This document shows, in pieces, positions 50,501 to 61,113 of a DNA stretch of 64,000 bases (the stretch's first letter is position 1; the number at the start of each line of letters is the position of its first letter). Location of the stretch: the NCBI GenBank assembly GCA_035578155.1, contig JAPWDM010000015.1, positions 10,653,209 to 10,717,208 on the forward strand, in the 5' to 3' direction. The notes below the pieces were generated by a model. The model saw only the letters and a list, made by a program, of their open reading frames with translations, had not been told where the DNA came from and made no database searches. The stretch is from Brachynemurus nebulosus. Lineage: Eukaryota > Arthropoda > Insecta > Neuroptera > Myrmeleontidae. The position numbers and the translations under genes were made by a program.

Positions 50501-51322
50501 ATTTTGATCCGCTGGATAGAGTGCTGCCATAATTGACCACAAAAAGCAATACTGATCATAATTTCTGACGTTGACACAAGCTTTTTTACTTTTAATTACT
50601 CTAGGTAATTCACAGTAAGTTCCTGCTGTTAGCGAACTATACTTATTCATATTGATACGCAAATTTATCACCATGTCCAGTGCCCAGCCCGAATCTCTTT
50701 CCTGAAAATCTTGCAATTTTCTCAATAAATTTTCCTTTACAAACTCATTATACCATTCTTTTATATTTGTCGTCATAAATAATTCTTTTGCCGGTGTAAT
50801 AAATGTTTTTACATCCTCTTCACCAGTTTTTGGTTTAATAAAATTCCCCGAAAATACAACATAAATTTTCAATGGATTTTTCATCAATTCTTTACGTACA
50901 TGTCGACGAAATATCGGGAAAGCTCGATCAAAAAATACAATTGGATCCTTATAGTCAACGTTAGTAATAACACCCGTTTTTACTCTGCCTTCATGGTGTA
51001 CATCCATTTGTTCCCAATATAAGTGACGATGTCTTTGCCGTGTATTTAACCCACCACCTTGTTTAACGATGCTACGTTTTAATTGATGCAATTTTTTCTG
51101 ATACGATTTAGACAGTGCAATGTTCGCCTCCAAACGTAAATGATTCTCTAATTTTTCATCAAACATACGTTTAAACAAACGTATATTATTTTTATTATGC
51201 TTTAACCATTTTTCCACGTCTTCTATATTTTTAATTCGTTTTAAGGCTTCTTCAACAATTTTCACCATATCTGAACTGCATGGTGTATTATTAATTTTTC
51301 TAAACTTTTCCGCAAATGTCAT
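47600..51322 (-). CDS. polB: Protein-primed DNA polymerase B
   Basis: 1,240 residues. Order: N-terminal region, a segment with NYDQYCFLWS (Cys near 259) and HYCWI (near 357) that could be a papain-like fold, a C2HC finger (CDRCLNYFL...HLMDC near 385), Exo I YADFESL near 436, a zinc region CHICHEDF...HNQCN near 553, Exo II YDSHFL near 590, Exo III TDVLLLADIFENF near 750, motif A YYDVVNLYG near 836, motif B KLIINAIFGK near 981, motif C YTDTDSL near 1081. All catalytic acids are present. It replicates the element from a protein primer at the TIRs. The ATG starts 4 bp inside the TIR boundary, so the whole leader and promoter lie in the TIR. Confidence 0.97.
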   Translation of the reverse strand: MTFAEKFRKINNTPCSSDMVKIVEEALKRIKNIEDVEKWLKHNKNNIRLFKRMFDEKLENHLRLEANIALSKSYQKKLHQLKRSIVKQGGGLNTRQRHRHLYWEQMDVHHEGRVKTGVITNVDYKDPIVFFDRAFPIFRRHVRKELMKNPLKIYVVFSGNFIKPKTGEEDVKTFITPAKELFMTTNIKEWYNEFVKENLLRKLQDFQERDSGWALDMVINLRINMNKYSSLTAGTYCELPRVIKSKKACVNVRNYDQYCFLWSIMAALYPADQNPQRFEKYPHYSTRLKYDGLEFPLPLSQLHKFERMNPDLSINVYSYNEIGKKEIEFFPVYVSKNNDGKKIHLLCVKNNNNDVLHYCWIKNLSRLTSASISSYGHKVHICDRCLNYFLTETKLKQHLMDCGERNAVKICMPEKGENYVKFNNWMAKERVPYVIYADFESLLIPVSDNDNDDGDDDSDYEHSYTKRTQKHVPYSVGYYFHCSHDANQSFYREYRGEDCVKWFVYQLQQQARFAEEKLGLKEEMDLTPEEEMDFINAEICHICHEDFKPDDRKVRDHCHFTGKFRGAAHNQCNLNYKKSHVIPIIMHNLSGYDSHFLMVPLVSEFDGKVDVVPINKERYISFTKHVGSIQLRFIDSFRFMASSLDKLASYLDNDKKCILRRECENEEQFHLLTRKGVFPYDYMTSWDRLRETQLPSKTAFYSMLNDEDISDADYAHAQNVWRSFNLHTLGQYSDLYMKTDVLLLADIFENFRSTCLKSYGLDPVHYYTLAGYTWDAMLKYTDQQLELFTDIDQLLFIERGIRGGVSQCSNRYARANNKYMKTGYNPNDETHYLMYYDVVNLYGHAMSQYLPTGNFSWVEEEIDVRQVADDSPVGYILEVDLEIPEYLHDYFSDLPPCPENRVPPNCKQKRLLTTLQNKERYVVHYRNLKFYLQLGVKITRVHRTLKFDQSPWLRAYIDFYTEKRKQAVNEFEKNLYKLIINAIFGKTMENLRKHRMVFLRKHWDGKNGIKHFVAQPNFHSMLVMDKDVTVIEMNKTKIFFNKPVYVGFCILDISKTFVYDFHYNYMYPTYGYKNVSLLYTDTDSLLYDIRTDQDVYQVMKRDIHKFDTSDYPEPNVYNMPLRNRKQKGLMSDECARKVLLEFVGLRSKMYSLRVQDKGETKKSKGLKMSTIKKLTFDDYLKCLIMNCNTYRIQQCIRSQKHQLFTIKQQKIGLSPFDEKRYIVPNSTRTLPWGHCKLIKQ

Positions 51323-51325
51323 TGT

Positions 51326-51803
51326 TATCGTTGCACAATAAACACAAAGTTTTCAATAAAACTAACTCCCACCAGTATTTCATAACACTATTTATAATCC
51401 TCTAGTATACCCTATACGTACCCATCACAAAAAACATACATTTTTTTCAAACATTTTTTATCACGTATACTACATACGTACCCATCATAAAAAACATACA
51501 ATTTTTTCAAACATTTTTTATAACAACATCTGGCATCCAGTATACCCCATACGTACCCACCACAAGTCAATGACCCCGCCGCCCGCTCCCCGCACCATCG
51601 TCAACAACATCTGCCAGCCAGTATACCCCATACGTACCCAACACAAGTCAATGACCCCGCCGCCCGCTCCCCACACCATCAACAACTCACCTCACCGCCA
51701 CCCGCCCGCCCGCTCCCTCACTCGCTCCCCCCCTCGCACCCCACCTAACGTTTTACCCCCCTCGCCTACAAGCTTGTGCCAGAATCGGTGTGACTATTCT
51801 ACT
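51326..51803 (-). repeat. Polinton right terminal inverted repeat (478 bp)
   Basis: Complement of 32290-32767 with one noticed substitution. Carries the same G-rich outer end and internal repeats. Confidence 0.96.
51389..51515 (-). promoter_or_regulatory. TIR-embedded promoter of PolB
   Basis: Minus-strand TATAAATA at 51396-51389 lies 67 bp before the PolB ATG. The two ~57-bp repeats (ATGTTTGAAAAA...TACGTAT) lie immediately upstream. Identical to the left TIR copy. Confidence 0.7.
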
Positions 51804-51809
51804 CCTGGA

Positions 51810-52707
51810 TGCTTCGAACTTGTAGTAATCTAAAGACAAAAGTTTTGAATCAATTTTTGCAATAATTTTTATTTAATAATTTTAATGTTCATTAATGATG
51901 GATAAAAATAAAAAAAATAATATAATATTTTAATATTTTATGGGAAAGGATAAATGGCGCCTGTTGTAAAACAAATTTTTCCTAAGCTTAAGTTTCTATT
52001 TCTAAAAAAATTCGTCAAATGCGTGTTTTTGACACGCACTAAGTAATGTCATCTCAGTGAAAGTGTTAATTTATGATTTTTTGTTAACTCTATAGTTGTT
52101 AACTCTACAGCCCTCTTGCGTTTATTCAATATGAATGTACAACTTAATAATTATTCAGTCACAACGATATTAATATGTCATCTTCGATGACATAAAAAAT
52201 TTGAATAACGTTTGAATATTATATTTAATTATAAAATAATAAAATATTACTTACAATAAATATAAAACACACAATTAAACAAAAATAAATATTAAAAAAA
52301 CACTAAAATACAGAGAAACGCACAAAACAAGTTTAAATAACAATAATGAAATTTTTATTAAGTTGGCAGAGAAAAATACTTTTTTAATTAGACAAAAAGC
52401 CGCGAGATTTAAATTTAGTTTTTTTTTTTTTTAAATTAAACCAAATCTGAAAATATTAAAAAAATTTATGTGGATTGCATTACTTATTATTTATTAAAAT
52501 GCGTCTATTATAATAAATAAATAAAAACATTGCTATTTCAGAAAAATTTATGTATGTGTGGGCTTTATAATAAATTGTAAATGCGATTTGTCTGGAATAA
52601 ATTAGTTATAAATCATGACTTGGAAAATTAATCTAAAATCCTAATATGACTATCCACAAAAAGGTGTAAATTATTCACATAAAAGTTTATAAGTACTGGC
52701 ATACATA
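51810..52707. other. AT-rich flank, no gene
   Basis: No frame, terminus or domain recognised between the Polinton's right duplication and the next MITE. Confidence 0.5.
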
Positions 52708-52913
52708 CAGTGGCGAATTAGGTTGAGCCTAGGGCGGCAAATTTGGGCAAAAAAATGTAGAATTGAAGTTTTTTTTTTTTTGCTCGTCACTTACGTTTTT
52801 AGGAAGGGTGGCAGATTTTTAGGGGCGACAAAAATGCACAAAATTTTTTTCCCCTTTTTAGGGGCGGCATTTTTCACTGAGCCTAGAGCGGCACTTAGGT
52901 AAATCCGCCACTG
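52708..52913. mobile_element. hAT MITE, 206 bp
   Basis: Ends CAGTGGCGAATTA and, complementary, ...TAAATCCGCCACTG; 8-bp duplication CATACATA on both sides (52700-52707, 52914-52921). Inner inverted copies of GAGCCTAGGGCGGCA flank a poly-T core. No coding. Confidence 0.9.
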
Positions 52914-52921
52914 CATACATA

Positions 52922-54397
52922 CCTTCAATAATAATTTTCACAGTACTTTTACACTGTATTGAAAATTTTTTGCAATAAATATATGAGATATTACACAGGA
53001 AAGATAGATATTTATATAGAGTAAACGTTATATGTAAACTTATTGTTATAAGCGGTATTGATGATTATGAAGGATTAATGGGATGATAAATAAAACATAG
53101 GCTTTATCAAATTATTTTATTATGACAATTTAATTACTAAGAAAAACTGGATATTATTGATCATCCGAATTGAAAGAATAAGTAGATATTAAAGTAAAAT
53201 ATATTAAAAAAGAAAATATAGTTTTTTTGCTTAACTTTTATTTTAATAACATAGCATTACAACAAAAATCACATTATTAGTGTTTTAAATTTTCCTTTTT
53301 GATACGGTGTTTTAAATCTTCCCATTTGATCGAAAATATGTTTGTAATAAGATAAAACATTGATTAAACTGGCCTAAAAAAATAAAAATTTTAAAAATTG
53401 CATTTAAAATTTGAATACTTACAGCTAATACTTAAAAAAGCACTTATGAAGAAAATTCCTCAAAGTTTATATTAAAGCTGCTGTATATTTATAGTAAATG
53501 TAATATTTCCTTTTAAACACTTATTTCTGTTGATTACAAATGGAAAAAAATTGTATTTTTCCTCTTTTATTTAAAATATTATTTATATAGGTGTATTAAT
53601 GTACATAACCAATAAACGTGCATTTGTTTACAAAACAACTTTTTGACATATATACGTCAAAATTATCCACCAACATTTATAAAATAAACATGTATGGCGC
53701 AGATCCGTTATGACTTATGAGTTTGTTGACAATTTCCGGGTATATGTATTTTAAATTAGCTCATCACGGCGTACAGGACGAAGAAGTGGTACCACCTCAT
53801 GTGTGTATTAAAGTTACAGACCGCTGGTTTGGATCAGGAACACATCAAGAAGTTTCAAGACGTGAAGATGAGGTGTTTGCTGTTCTTGCTGTTACATTGG
53901 TTGGTGTTTGAATCTACAGACATACAAAGCGTATGAGCCGTGCTACATATAGCTGTTGTTTTGAACGCGGTTGAATGAAATGAAATGACAACACGAAGAT
54001 TGGCCGATATTAAAAAGAGATAAGTGTTATTGTGTAATTAATTTTTCATATTTTGGTGATGTTTTTTCTCTTTTATCAAATAAACAATTATTAGAGACAT
54101 TAGTTACAATAGAATAATTCTTAAACAATTCTTAATATTTATTTAAGTTTGTTGATAATTATTTCAATTGAATAAGGGTAATATTGAAATTATTTTCATA
54201 GTAATTTAAATCTGAAACTAAAAATTTGAAATAAGTTAAATATTCTTAAAGAAAGAGTTTGTAAAATTAAGTTTATCATTTAAGAATTTTGGAATAAATT
54301 GTAATCTGTAGGTGATTACCTCCACTTGGGTCAGTTATTACGTACTGCTACTCGACGTTGTCATTATTTTGAGGTTTAAACTGAAAATACGCAAATT
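52922..54397. other. AT-rich leader region, no gene
   Basis: Probably includes the upstream part of the Gypsy element, but I could not pair LTRs. 53697-53760 is related to 26060-26130. Nothing else recognised. Confidence 0.4.
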
Positions 54398-54688
54398 ATG
54401 TCGACCTTAGAAGATATACCGAAAATTCAATATAATCTAAAAAATTGTTCGTTTCAAGCCGTTCGAGCGTTACACTTAGTCGCGTACGGTAATGAGGGAA
54501 TTCCTCGTCGCGCTAGAAGTAATTTACGAGCGTTTAAAGGTTTTGATTTTGGGGAAAATACAGATATGTTTAAAAACAAAATAGAAGCCGTAAGTTCACT
54601 TATTCCCAAATCTGATTTAATATCAATCTGTCACATATTGAATTTGAATTATACTGGAAGTGATGATGAGATAATTAACAGAATTTGA
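54398..54688 (+). pseudogene. Gypsy gag N-terminal piece
   Basis: A 96-codon frame starting MSTLEDIPKIQYNLKNCSFQ. No domain is recognisable, but it lies directly before gag and continues in a shifted frame as an acidic segment (EEFEGNEEDEEFEDEYEED), as in N-terminal Gag extensions of similar elements. It ends at a TGA at 54686. Confidence 0.5.
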
Positions 54689-54789
54689 AAATTTTTAATT
54701 AAATTCGAAACAGAAGAATTCGAAGGTAATGAGGAAGACGAAGAATTTGAAGACGAATACGAAGAAGATGAAAAGTTTAATGAACTTGA

Positions 54790-54895
54790 GCACCGACAGG
54801 ATCAGTGTAGTTAATTTGTAGAATCATGCACCGACAGGATCAGTGTAGTTAATTTGTAGAATCATGCACCAACAGGATCAGTGTAGTTAATTTAA
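54790..54895. repeat. 38-bp tandem repeat, three copies
   Basis: GCACCGACAGGATCAGTGTA begins at 54790, 54828 and (with CAACAG) 54866, exactly 38 bp apart. 38 is not a multiple of three, so it wrecks the gag frame. Confidence 0.9.
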
Positions 54896-54917
54896 ATGAC
54901 GATGTTTTAACAAATTA

Positions 54918-55914
54918 AACAAACCGCCGTATTAACAAACCAGTCAGTAATACACGTGAACTGAAGACAACAAATTTTGCTTTAACATTTCGGGATATTG
55001 AGGATTCAATTCGACCCTTCGATGGCAAAGATAAATACCCAATAGACAAATGGATCAATGATTTTGAAGATTTAGCGGAAGTTATGCAATGGAATGATTT
55101 ACAGAAGCTAGTGTTTGCTAAAAAATCGTTGAGAGGTTTAGCTAAATTGTTCGTACAATCGGAACGAGGCATAAATTCCTGGAATAAATTGAAAGAAGCA
55201 TTAATTGAAGAATTTACAATTAAAGTCAATAGTGCTCAAATAAACAAGCTATTGATAAATAGAAAGAAAAGAAGTGAGGAAACAATTCAAGAATACGTGC
55301 TGACAATGCGTGAAATAGGAAGTCCTGCGAATTTAGAAGCCGAAGTAATCATTCAATACATTATTGACGGTATCTCTGACGAAACTGCGAACAAAATTGT
55401 TCTGTATGGCGCAACGAACTTTATTGAGTTCAAAGAGAAGGTTAAGCTGTATAATCAAATAAAATCAAGAACAGAAACCGAAAGGAGAAATATAAAGAAG
55501 ACAGGAGATAGCAAAAAAGTTAAATATAGAAGATACGCAGATAATTGTTTTAACTGCGGTGAGAAGGGGCACAAGAGCAATGAATGTCCAGGCAAAAGTA
55601 AAGGTACCAAATGCTTTAGATGCGCAGAGTATGGTCACATTTCATTGTCTTGTCCACAGAAGAAGTATAATAAAGAAGTTACTAAAGACGTTAATCCGAG
55701 TATTGTCAACAGTATGACAATTACGCCAAGAAGATTTGTGAAATTGAATTTCATAGAAGTCGGAGCCGAAGTAGATGGATTTTACGATACAGGAAGTGAT
55801 ATCCATGGCATCAGAGAAGATTTTTACAATGAGTATTTAAAGGAATTAGTGGATCTAGATAATTTTAGGATACCTTTGACTGGATTAGGACGTAGAGATA
55901 AAGACTCTAGGTAG
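54918..55914 (+). pseudogene. Gypsy gag and protease
   Basis: Open from about 54918 (first ATG at 55084). IRPFDGKDKYPIDKWINDFE is the typical capsid start. Two CCHC knuckles follow (CFNCGEKGHKSNEC and CFRCAEYGHISLSC), then the protease active site FYDTGSD. It stops at a TAG at 55912, before the protease ends; coding resumes in other frames. Confidence 0.85.
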
Positions 55915-56180
55915 TTTTAGACAGACAGTAACTATCAATAATGAAACATTTGATTTGACTTTTCATGTAATTCCTAGTGATGCAATTTATTTTAAAGCTA
56001 TTATAGGTGAAACAATTCGAGATGATGCTATTATTGAATTTGCAGAAGAAGAAACCATTTTTCATAAAAAAAATGAAAGACAAATTATTAGCAATTCAAG
56101 TTGGAGTAGAGGAAAATAAATTGGACAATATGTAACATATTACAGACTCATCATTAAGAAATGAAGTTGAAAACCTTGTT

Positions 56181-57960
56181 ATGAATTACGAACCTAATAA
56201 AACGGAATCTGCAGATGTCCAAATGAAAATCGTACTAACAGACCAAGAACCAGTACATCAGAGCCCGAGACGTTTACCAGTTACCGAGCGAGAGGTTGTT
56301 GAGAAGCAAATTGAAGACTGGTTAGAGAAAAATATCATAAGGCGAAGTTCATCCGATTATGCCAGTCCAATAGTGATCGTAAAAAAGAAGGATGGAAAAT
56401 TGCGAATTTATGTAGATTTTCGTAAATTGAACAGGAAAATTATTAAAGAACGATTTCCGTTACCATTAATTGAGGATGTCATAGATGCTTTAAAAGATGC
56501 CAAAATCTATACAACCTAAAAAATGGATTCTTCTATGTGGATGTGGCTGAAGAAAGTTGAAAATTTACATCTTTTGTAACACACCATCGACAGTGGGAAT
56601 TTTTAAAAGTTCCATTTGGACTTTGTAATAGTCCAGCGGTGTTCCAACGATTTATCTACAGAGTTTTTGACGATTTGATAAGAAATAAAGTAGTGATTCC
56701 ATATGTCGATGATTTCATTATACCTGCTAGAAATGAAAAGGAAGCAGTTGATAGTCTAAAATTAGTTTTAGAAACAGCGAGTAAATTTGGATTGGAAATA
56801 AACAAACAGAAATGTCAATTCCTAGAAAAGAAAGTCGAGTTTCTCAGATACTTAGTAGAGGAAGGTACGATTAGACCTTCATCAGCAAAAACACGAGCAG
56901 TCAAGGATTTTCCAGTTCCTAAAACAGTGAAATAAGTGCAGAGTTTCTTAGGGTTAACAGGGTATTTTAGAAAGTTCATCCCATCATATTCCATCATCGC
57001 CAAACCCTTAAGTGACCTTTTACGAAAGAACAACACATTCGAATTCGGAAGAATAGAAATGCAGTCATTTGAAAAACTCAAAGAATTGCTTTCAAACGAA
57101 CCGGTACTACATATTTTTAAACAAAATGCCGAAACGGGGTTACATACCGATACTTATAAATTTGGATATGGGGCTGTATTACTACAGAAGATGGAGGATG
57201 ATATATTTCATCCAATATATTACTATAGTAAAAAGACGACAGAAGCTGAAGAGAAATATACGAGTTATGAATTGGAAGTGTTAGCCATTATTCAGCTTTA
57301 AAGAAATTTCGAGTTTATTTGTTAGGGATTAAATTCAAAATAATAACTGACTGTGCTGCGTTCTAGAAGGCTATGGATAAGAAAGAATTAACTACGCGTA
57401 TAGCTAGATGGGCATTACTCCTTGAAGAATTTAACTACTCTATAGAACACAGAAATGGTTCAAGGATGCAACATGTCGACACTCTAAGTAGATATCCGCT
57501 AATGATAGTCGAAGATATGTTATTGCGTCGCATAGAAGCTGCGCAACTACAAGATACAAACCTTAAACCCATAATTGAGATTTGCAAATCCAAGTTGTCT
57601 TATGAAGATTATGTTTTGCAAGGAAATATTTTGTATAAGAAGGATGGAATTAAATTATTGATTATACCGAAAAGCATGACCAATGAAATTATACGAATGG
57701 CACATGAACCATATTATTTTGGAATAAAAAAGACAAAGGAGCGAATATCATCAGAATACTTTATGCCTAAACTTGATCAAAAGATATCAGATTTCATCAG
57801 GACGTGTATTCCATGCATACCGGCAAACAACAAGCACGAGAAACAAGAAGGACTACTCAACCCCGTCCCAAAGGAATCCCCATTGAACACGATTCATCTA
57901 GACCAGGGGTCGGCAACCTTATCTAGCTTAAGGGCTCATTCTCAAATAATTTACTCCTGA
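56181..57960 (+). pseudogene. Gypsy RT, RNase H and integrase zinc domain
   Basis: Split frames: 56181-56519 (SPIVIVKKKDGKLRIYVDFRK), 56639-56935 (YVDDFIIPA catalytic box), 56936-57301 (SFLGLTGYFRKFIPSY; RNase H with HTDTYKFGYGAVLL), 57373-57960 (end of RNase H, DTLSRYP, then the integrase H...C-x2-C region HEPYYFGIKKT/CIPCIP). A stop at 56518 and another at 56934 interrupt. The last frame runs into the hAT at 57904. Confidence 0.88.
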
Positions 57961-60318
57961 AGGGCGCATGAACGGTTGACGCAAATCAAAATGCTACACA
58001 AAGGCAAAAAAAGAAAAATTTCATTACATGTATTAATCAAATTAATATTAACTTTCAAAAAGAAAGTTGAAAATAAAATATACAAAATCAAATTTATTTA
58101 CAGAAGTTTAATTATTATTAGTGCGATCCTTGACCTTGCATTTCATCCGACAACTTGACGAAATCTGGTTCATAACTCGAAGTACCTGCCCTCATACAAT
58201 GGTCTAAATTTAGATCGGTCATTCTGCTTCTGTATTTCGATCAGGTGCTTCATGGTGGAAAAAATGTTCTCGCATGCGTATGTCGAGGCAGTGTAAGCGT
58301 GTATTTTAAGAGACATTTTTCTTAAAATAGGATATTTTTTTTCATCAACAATCAGCCAGAAGTTATCGTCCCTCACATACGATTTCAGATTCAAATCGTT
58401 CTTCATTGTTATTATCTCCAGCTCTAGTTCGTCATCGTTTTCTATATTAAAATAGTTTTTGATATTTTCTGAAGCAATAGTGACATCACATTCTGCAAAT
58501 GGATTAATAATGAATTCTAAAATAGGCTCAAGATTTTTAAATTGATTAAAACGGGAATTAAATTCGTCCAAAAGCGTATCTAAATGCGGCACAAACAAGG
58601 TTGTATTAATATCTTTTTCACGCACATTCATGTGATCGAACATTTTCTTTAAATTTAGAAAGTGAGAAACAGAATTTTTCTGTAAATGGGATTTCCATAA
58701 ATTAAGTTTGGCTTTAAACGTGTTCACCGATGCAACCATTTTCGCAACATGAAGATTTTTTCCTTGTATTTCGAGGTTCAGTTCATTTAGTTTTACTGTT
58801 ATATCAGTGAGAAACCCCAAATCTGCAAGCCATGAGGGATCAGTCAACTGTGGATAATCTTCGTTTCTCGCTGCCAAGAACTGGTTGATTTCGTTTATCA
58901 AACTGAGAAAGCGTACAAGCACTTTTCCTCTACTCAGCCATCGAACTTCGGTATGCAATATCAAGTCCGTGTACTCAGCATCTTCATCTTGCAAAAGCTG
59001 CCGAAACAAACTGTGTTGCATTGACGCAGCCCTAATAGAATTAATAATCTTTAAAACAATCTTCATTACGTGTTCAAAGCGAAGAGTTTTGGCACACAGT
59101 GCCTCTTGATGGATGATGCAGTGGTAATGAGCGAATCGAGGAAACTCGTCATTTGCCATATACAGCGCAACGAAGCCATTTTTATTACCTATCATTGCAG
59201 GCGCACCATCAGTTACTATGCCTGCTAACTTTTTTAATGGTAACTGACTTTCATTTGGAAAGTTTATAAATGCATCGTAAATATCTTTACCTTGTGTGCG
59301 ACCTTTCAGCGGCAACAACTTTAAAAATTCTTCTTTTGTGGTAAAATCATTAAATACCATTTTAATAATAACACATAGCTGTGCAGTGTCGGAAATGTCG
59401 GTAGACTCGTCAAGTTGAAGAGAAAAGAACTTGCACTTATTAATATCACTTTGCAACTCCGATTTCATATCAATAGCGATAATTTCTATCCTTCTCGCCA
59501 CTGTTCTGGCTAACAATGGTATCGCTTCAATCGCCGTAATAATTTCAGTTTTGTTTTTAAAATTCTGAAAGATGGAATCAGCAGCTGATAAAAATGCTTC
59601 CTTTATCAGTTCCCCGTCTACAAAAGGCTTTTTCTTCTTTGCCAATAAATGAGAAACCTTTAAAGACGCAATAGTAGCACTTTTTGAAAGTTGAACTGGC
59701 CTGGTAAAAACACTTTGTTGTTTTGTTAGGTTTGCTTTTAACTCGACGACACTTTTCTTCCGAATTTCAGTGTTTGGGGGAAAAGTATTGTTATACGATG
59801 CATGAAGAGAATTGAAGTGTCTTTCAATGTTACTTTTTTTAGGCACTGCTACACTGGCGTTACATAATAAACAGATACTTTTTCCGGTAAACTCAACAAA
59901 AAAGAACTGTTCCTCCCACTCTTTATTAAAGTAATAAGTCCTTGGTCTTTTACTCATGTTAAATAACAATTTCAAGTCTTCAAATATGAAGTAACTAAAT
60001 CTTAACGACACAAAAAAGCAGCTACTTGACTCAGAGTATTGAAATACACTGGCATTGCACTCATGCACTGACATGATGCCGCCAGCTGGCGACTCACTCA
60101 CACCACTCGCGCCACTCACAGGTAGAGGGGACTTCTCATATGCACGTGCGCAGCCAACAACTCGGCTTGGTTAGTCTGCTTGACTAGTTTTGTGTTTGAC
60201 AATAAATAACATAAAATATTATGTTTTTATTTGGCCATTTTGATGAGACGTTAGAGGGCGCAGCTAAAAGACCTCGCGGGCGCATCGGCGCCCGCGGTCA
60301 CCGCGTTGCCGATCCCTG
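57904..60318 (-). mobile_element. hAT element inside Gypsy integrase, 2,415 bp
   Basis: Left end CAGGGGTCGGCAACC; right end complementary, ...GTTGCCGATCCCTG. An 8-bp duplication ATCTAGAC is perfect (57896-57903, 60319-60326). It carries a single long transposase gene on the minus strand, so it was autonomous or nearly so at insertion. Confidence 0.95.
58170..59957 (-). CDS. hAT transposase (ZBED5-like), C-terminal frameshift
   Basis: 595 residues from MSKRPRTYYFNKEWEEQ (Met55 of the longest frame); relatives start here. BED-type zinc finger CLLCNASVAVPKKSNIERHFNSLH, then the RNase H-like core (FFSLQLDESTDISDTAQL with catalytic Asp, IVTDGAPAMIG), CIIHQEALCAK, and the hAT C-terminal region (YTASTYACENIFSTMKHL). 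Near 58235 the frame shifts: the family's continuation, RSRMTDLNLDHC-type, is readable in another frame down to about 58140, while the open frame reads DRSKFRPLYEGRYFEL. The dimerisation tail is therefore lost and the enzyme is probably weak or inactive. Confidence 0.88.
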   Translation of the reverse strand: MSKRPRTYYFNKEWEEQFFFVEFTGKSICLLCNASVAVPKKSNIERHFNSLHASYNNTFPPNTEIRKKSVVELKANLTKQQSVFTRPVQLSKSATIASLKVSHLLAKKKKPFVDGELIKEAFLSAADSIFQNFKNKTEIITAIEAIPLLARTVARRIEIIAIDMKSELQSDINKCKFFSLQLDESTDISDTAQLCVIIKMVFNDFTTKEEFLKLLPLKGRTQGKDIYDAFINFPNESQLPLKKLAGIVTDGAPAMIGNKNGFVALYMANDEFPRFAHYHCIIHQEALCAKTLRFEHVMKIVLKIINSIRAASMQHSLFRQLLQDEDAEYTDLILHTEVRWLSRGKVLVRFLSLINEINQFLAARNEDYPQLTDPSWLADLGFLTDITVKLNELNLEIQGKNLHVAKMVASVNTFKAKLNLWKSHLQKNSVSHFLNLKKMFDHMNVREKDINTTLFVPHLDTLLDEFNSRFNQFKNLEPILEFIINPFAECDVTIASENIKNYFNIENDDELELEIITMKNDLNLKSYVRDDNFWLIVDEKKYPILRKMSLKIHAYTASTYACENIFSTMKHLIEIQKQNDRSKFRPLYEGRYFEL

Positions 60319-61008
60319 ATCTAGACCATTGCGGACCGTTCGAGTCTACAAAGAAAAATTACAAATATTTGTTAATAATGATCGATGGATTTACTAAGTT
60401 TACGTGGATTTTCGCAACTAAGACCGTCAATGCAAAAGAAACAATCGATAAAATCAAAATTCATCAAACTACTTTTGGAAATCCAAGACGTTTCATTACG
60501 GATAGGGGAGGTGCCTTTAGAGCCACCGAATTTATGGAGTATTGTCGCGACGAGAATATCGAACATGTACAAATAACCACGGGCTTGCCGCGAGGAAACG
60601 GTCAAGCTGAAATTACAGTGCGGACTGTGACTGCCGCATTAAGACGTATGTCAATGGACAAACCAGAGGCGTGGCATAAGCACGTACCACGATTACAAAA
60701 GTATTTAAATGCAAGTTTCAGTCGAAGCATACAGAATAACCTTGCTCTTTGGGGTAGAGATGAGAACAAAAGAAGACCTAGAATTAAATAAACATTTAGA
60801 AGAAATTAATCGTGAGCTATTCAGCGAAGGAAGGAATGAATTAAGAGAAAAAGCGAAACAGTCATTACAGAAAATTCAAGATGAAAACATTAAGACTTTT
60901 AACAGAAAACGACGTAAAGCTAAAAAATATAAAATTAACGATTTTGGTATATATATATATATACCGTTAACTGCTTTAACTAACTTCAAAGAATTGAAAA
61001 ATATTTAA
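60306..61008 (+). pseudogene. Gypsy integrase core and C-terminus
   Basis: Continues the integrase after the hAT. First Asp in IPDLDHCGPF, second in FITDRGGAF, Glu in NGQAEITVRTV: D-D-E complete. A frameshift near 60720 moves coding to 60709-61008 (FGVEMRTKEDLELN, RKAKKYKINDFG). Joined with 57373-57903 it makes one integrase interrupted only by the hAT and this shift. Confidence 0.88.
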
Positions 61009-61113
61009 AAAGTAGAAAGATAAAAGGTTAAGTTATAATTCTCAATTCTAAGAGTAAGGGATATTGAGTAAACAATAAGGGATATAGTGCAAACTGTACA
61101 TAAATATATACTA

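Larger units (their letters stand above)
32290..51803. mobile_element. Complete Polinton/Maverick element, 19,514 bp
   Basis: The element begins AGTAGAATAG and ends CTATTCTACT. It is flanked by the 6-bp duplication CCTGGA (32284-32289, 51804-51809), the standard Polinton target duplication, and bounded by 478-bp inverted repeats. It encodes every core Polinton function: PolB, retroviral-type integrase, A32/FtsK-like ATPase, adenain-like protease, major capsid, minor capsid and a PLA2 protein. Accessory genes occupy the left third and the right end. All core frames are open, and the only doubtful one is the protease start. Polintons are both self-synthesising transposons and potential viruses (polintoviruses); whether this copy moves or forms particles cannot be seen. 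The near-identical TIRs point to a young insertion. Confidence 0.97.
54398..61008 (+). mobile_element. Ty3/Gypsy retrotransposon, inactive
   Basis: Gag, protease, RT, RNase H and integrase segments occur in order on the plus strand, with many stops and frameshifts, and a hAT element inside the integrase. LTRs were not identified, so these limits are coding limits only. YVDD in RT and H2C2/D-D-E in integrase place it in Ty3/Gypsy. Confidence 0.9.

Noticed and set aside
51850..52700. Possible host exon downstream of the Polinton
   Set aside because: No frame of length, codon bias or splice sites; only AT-rich sequence.
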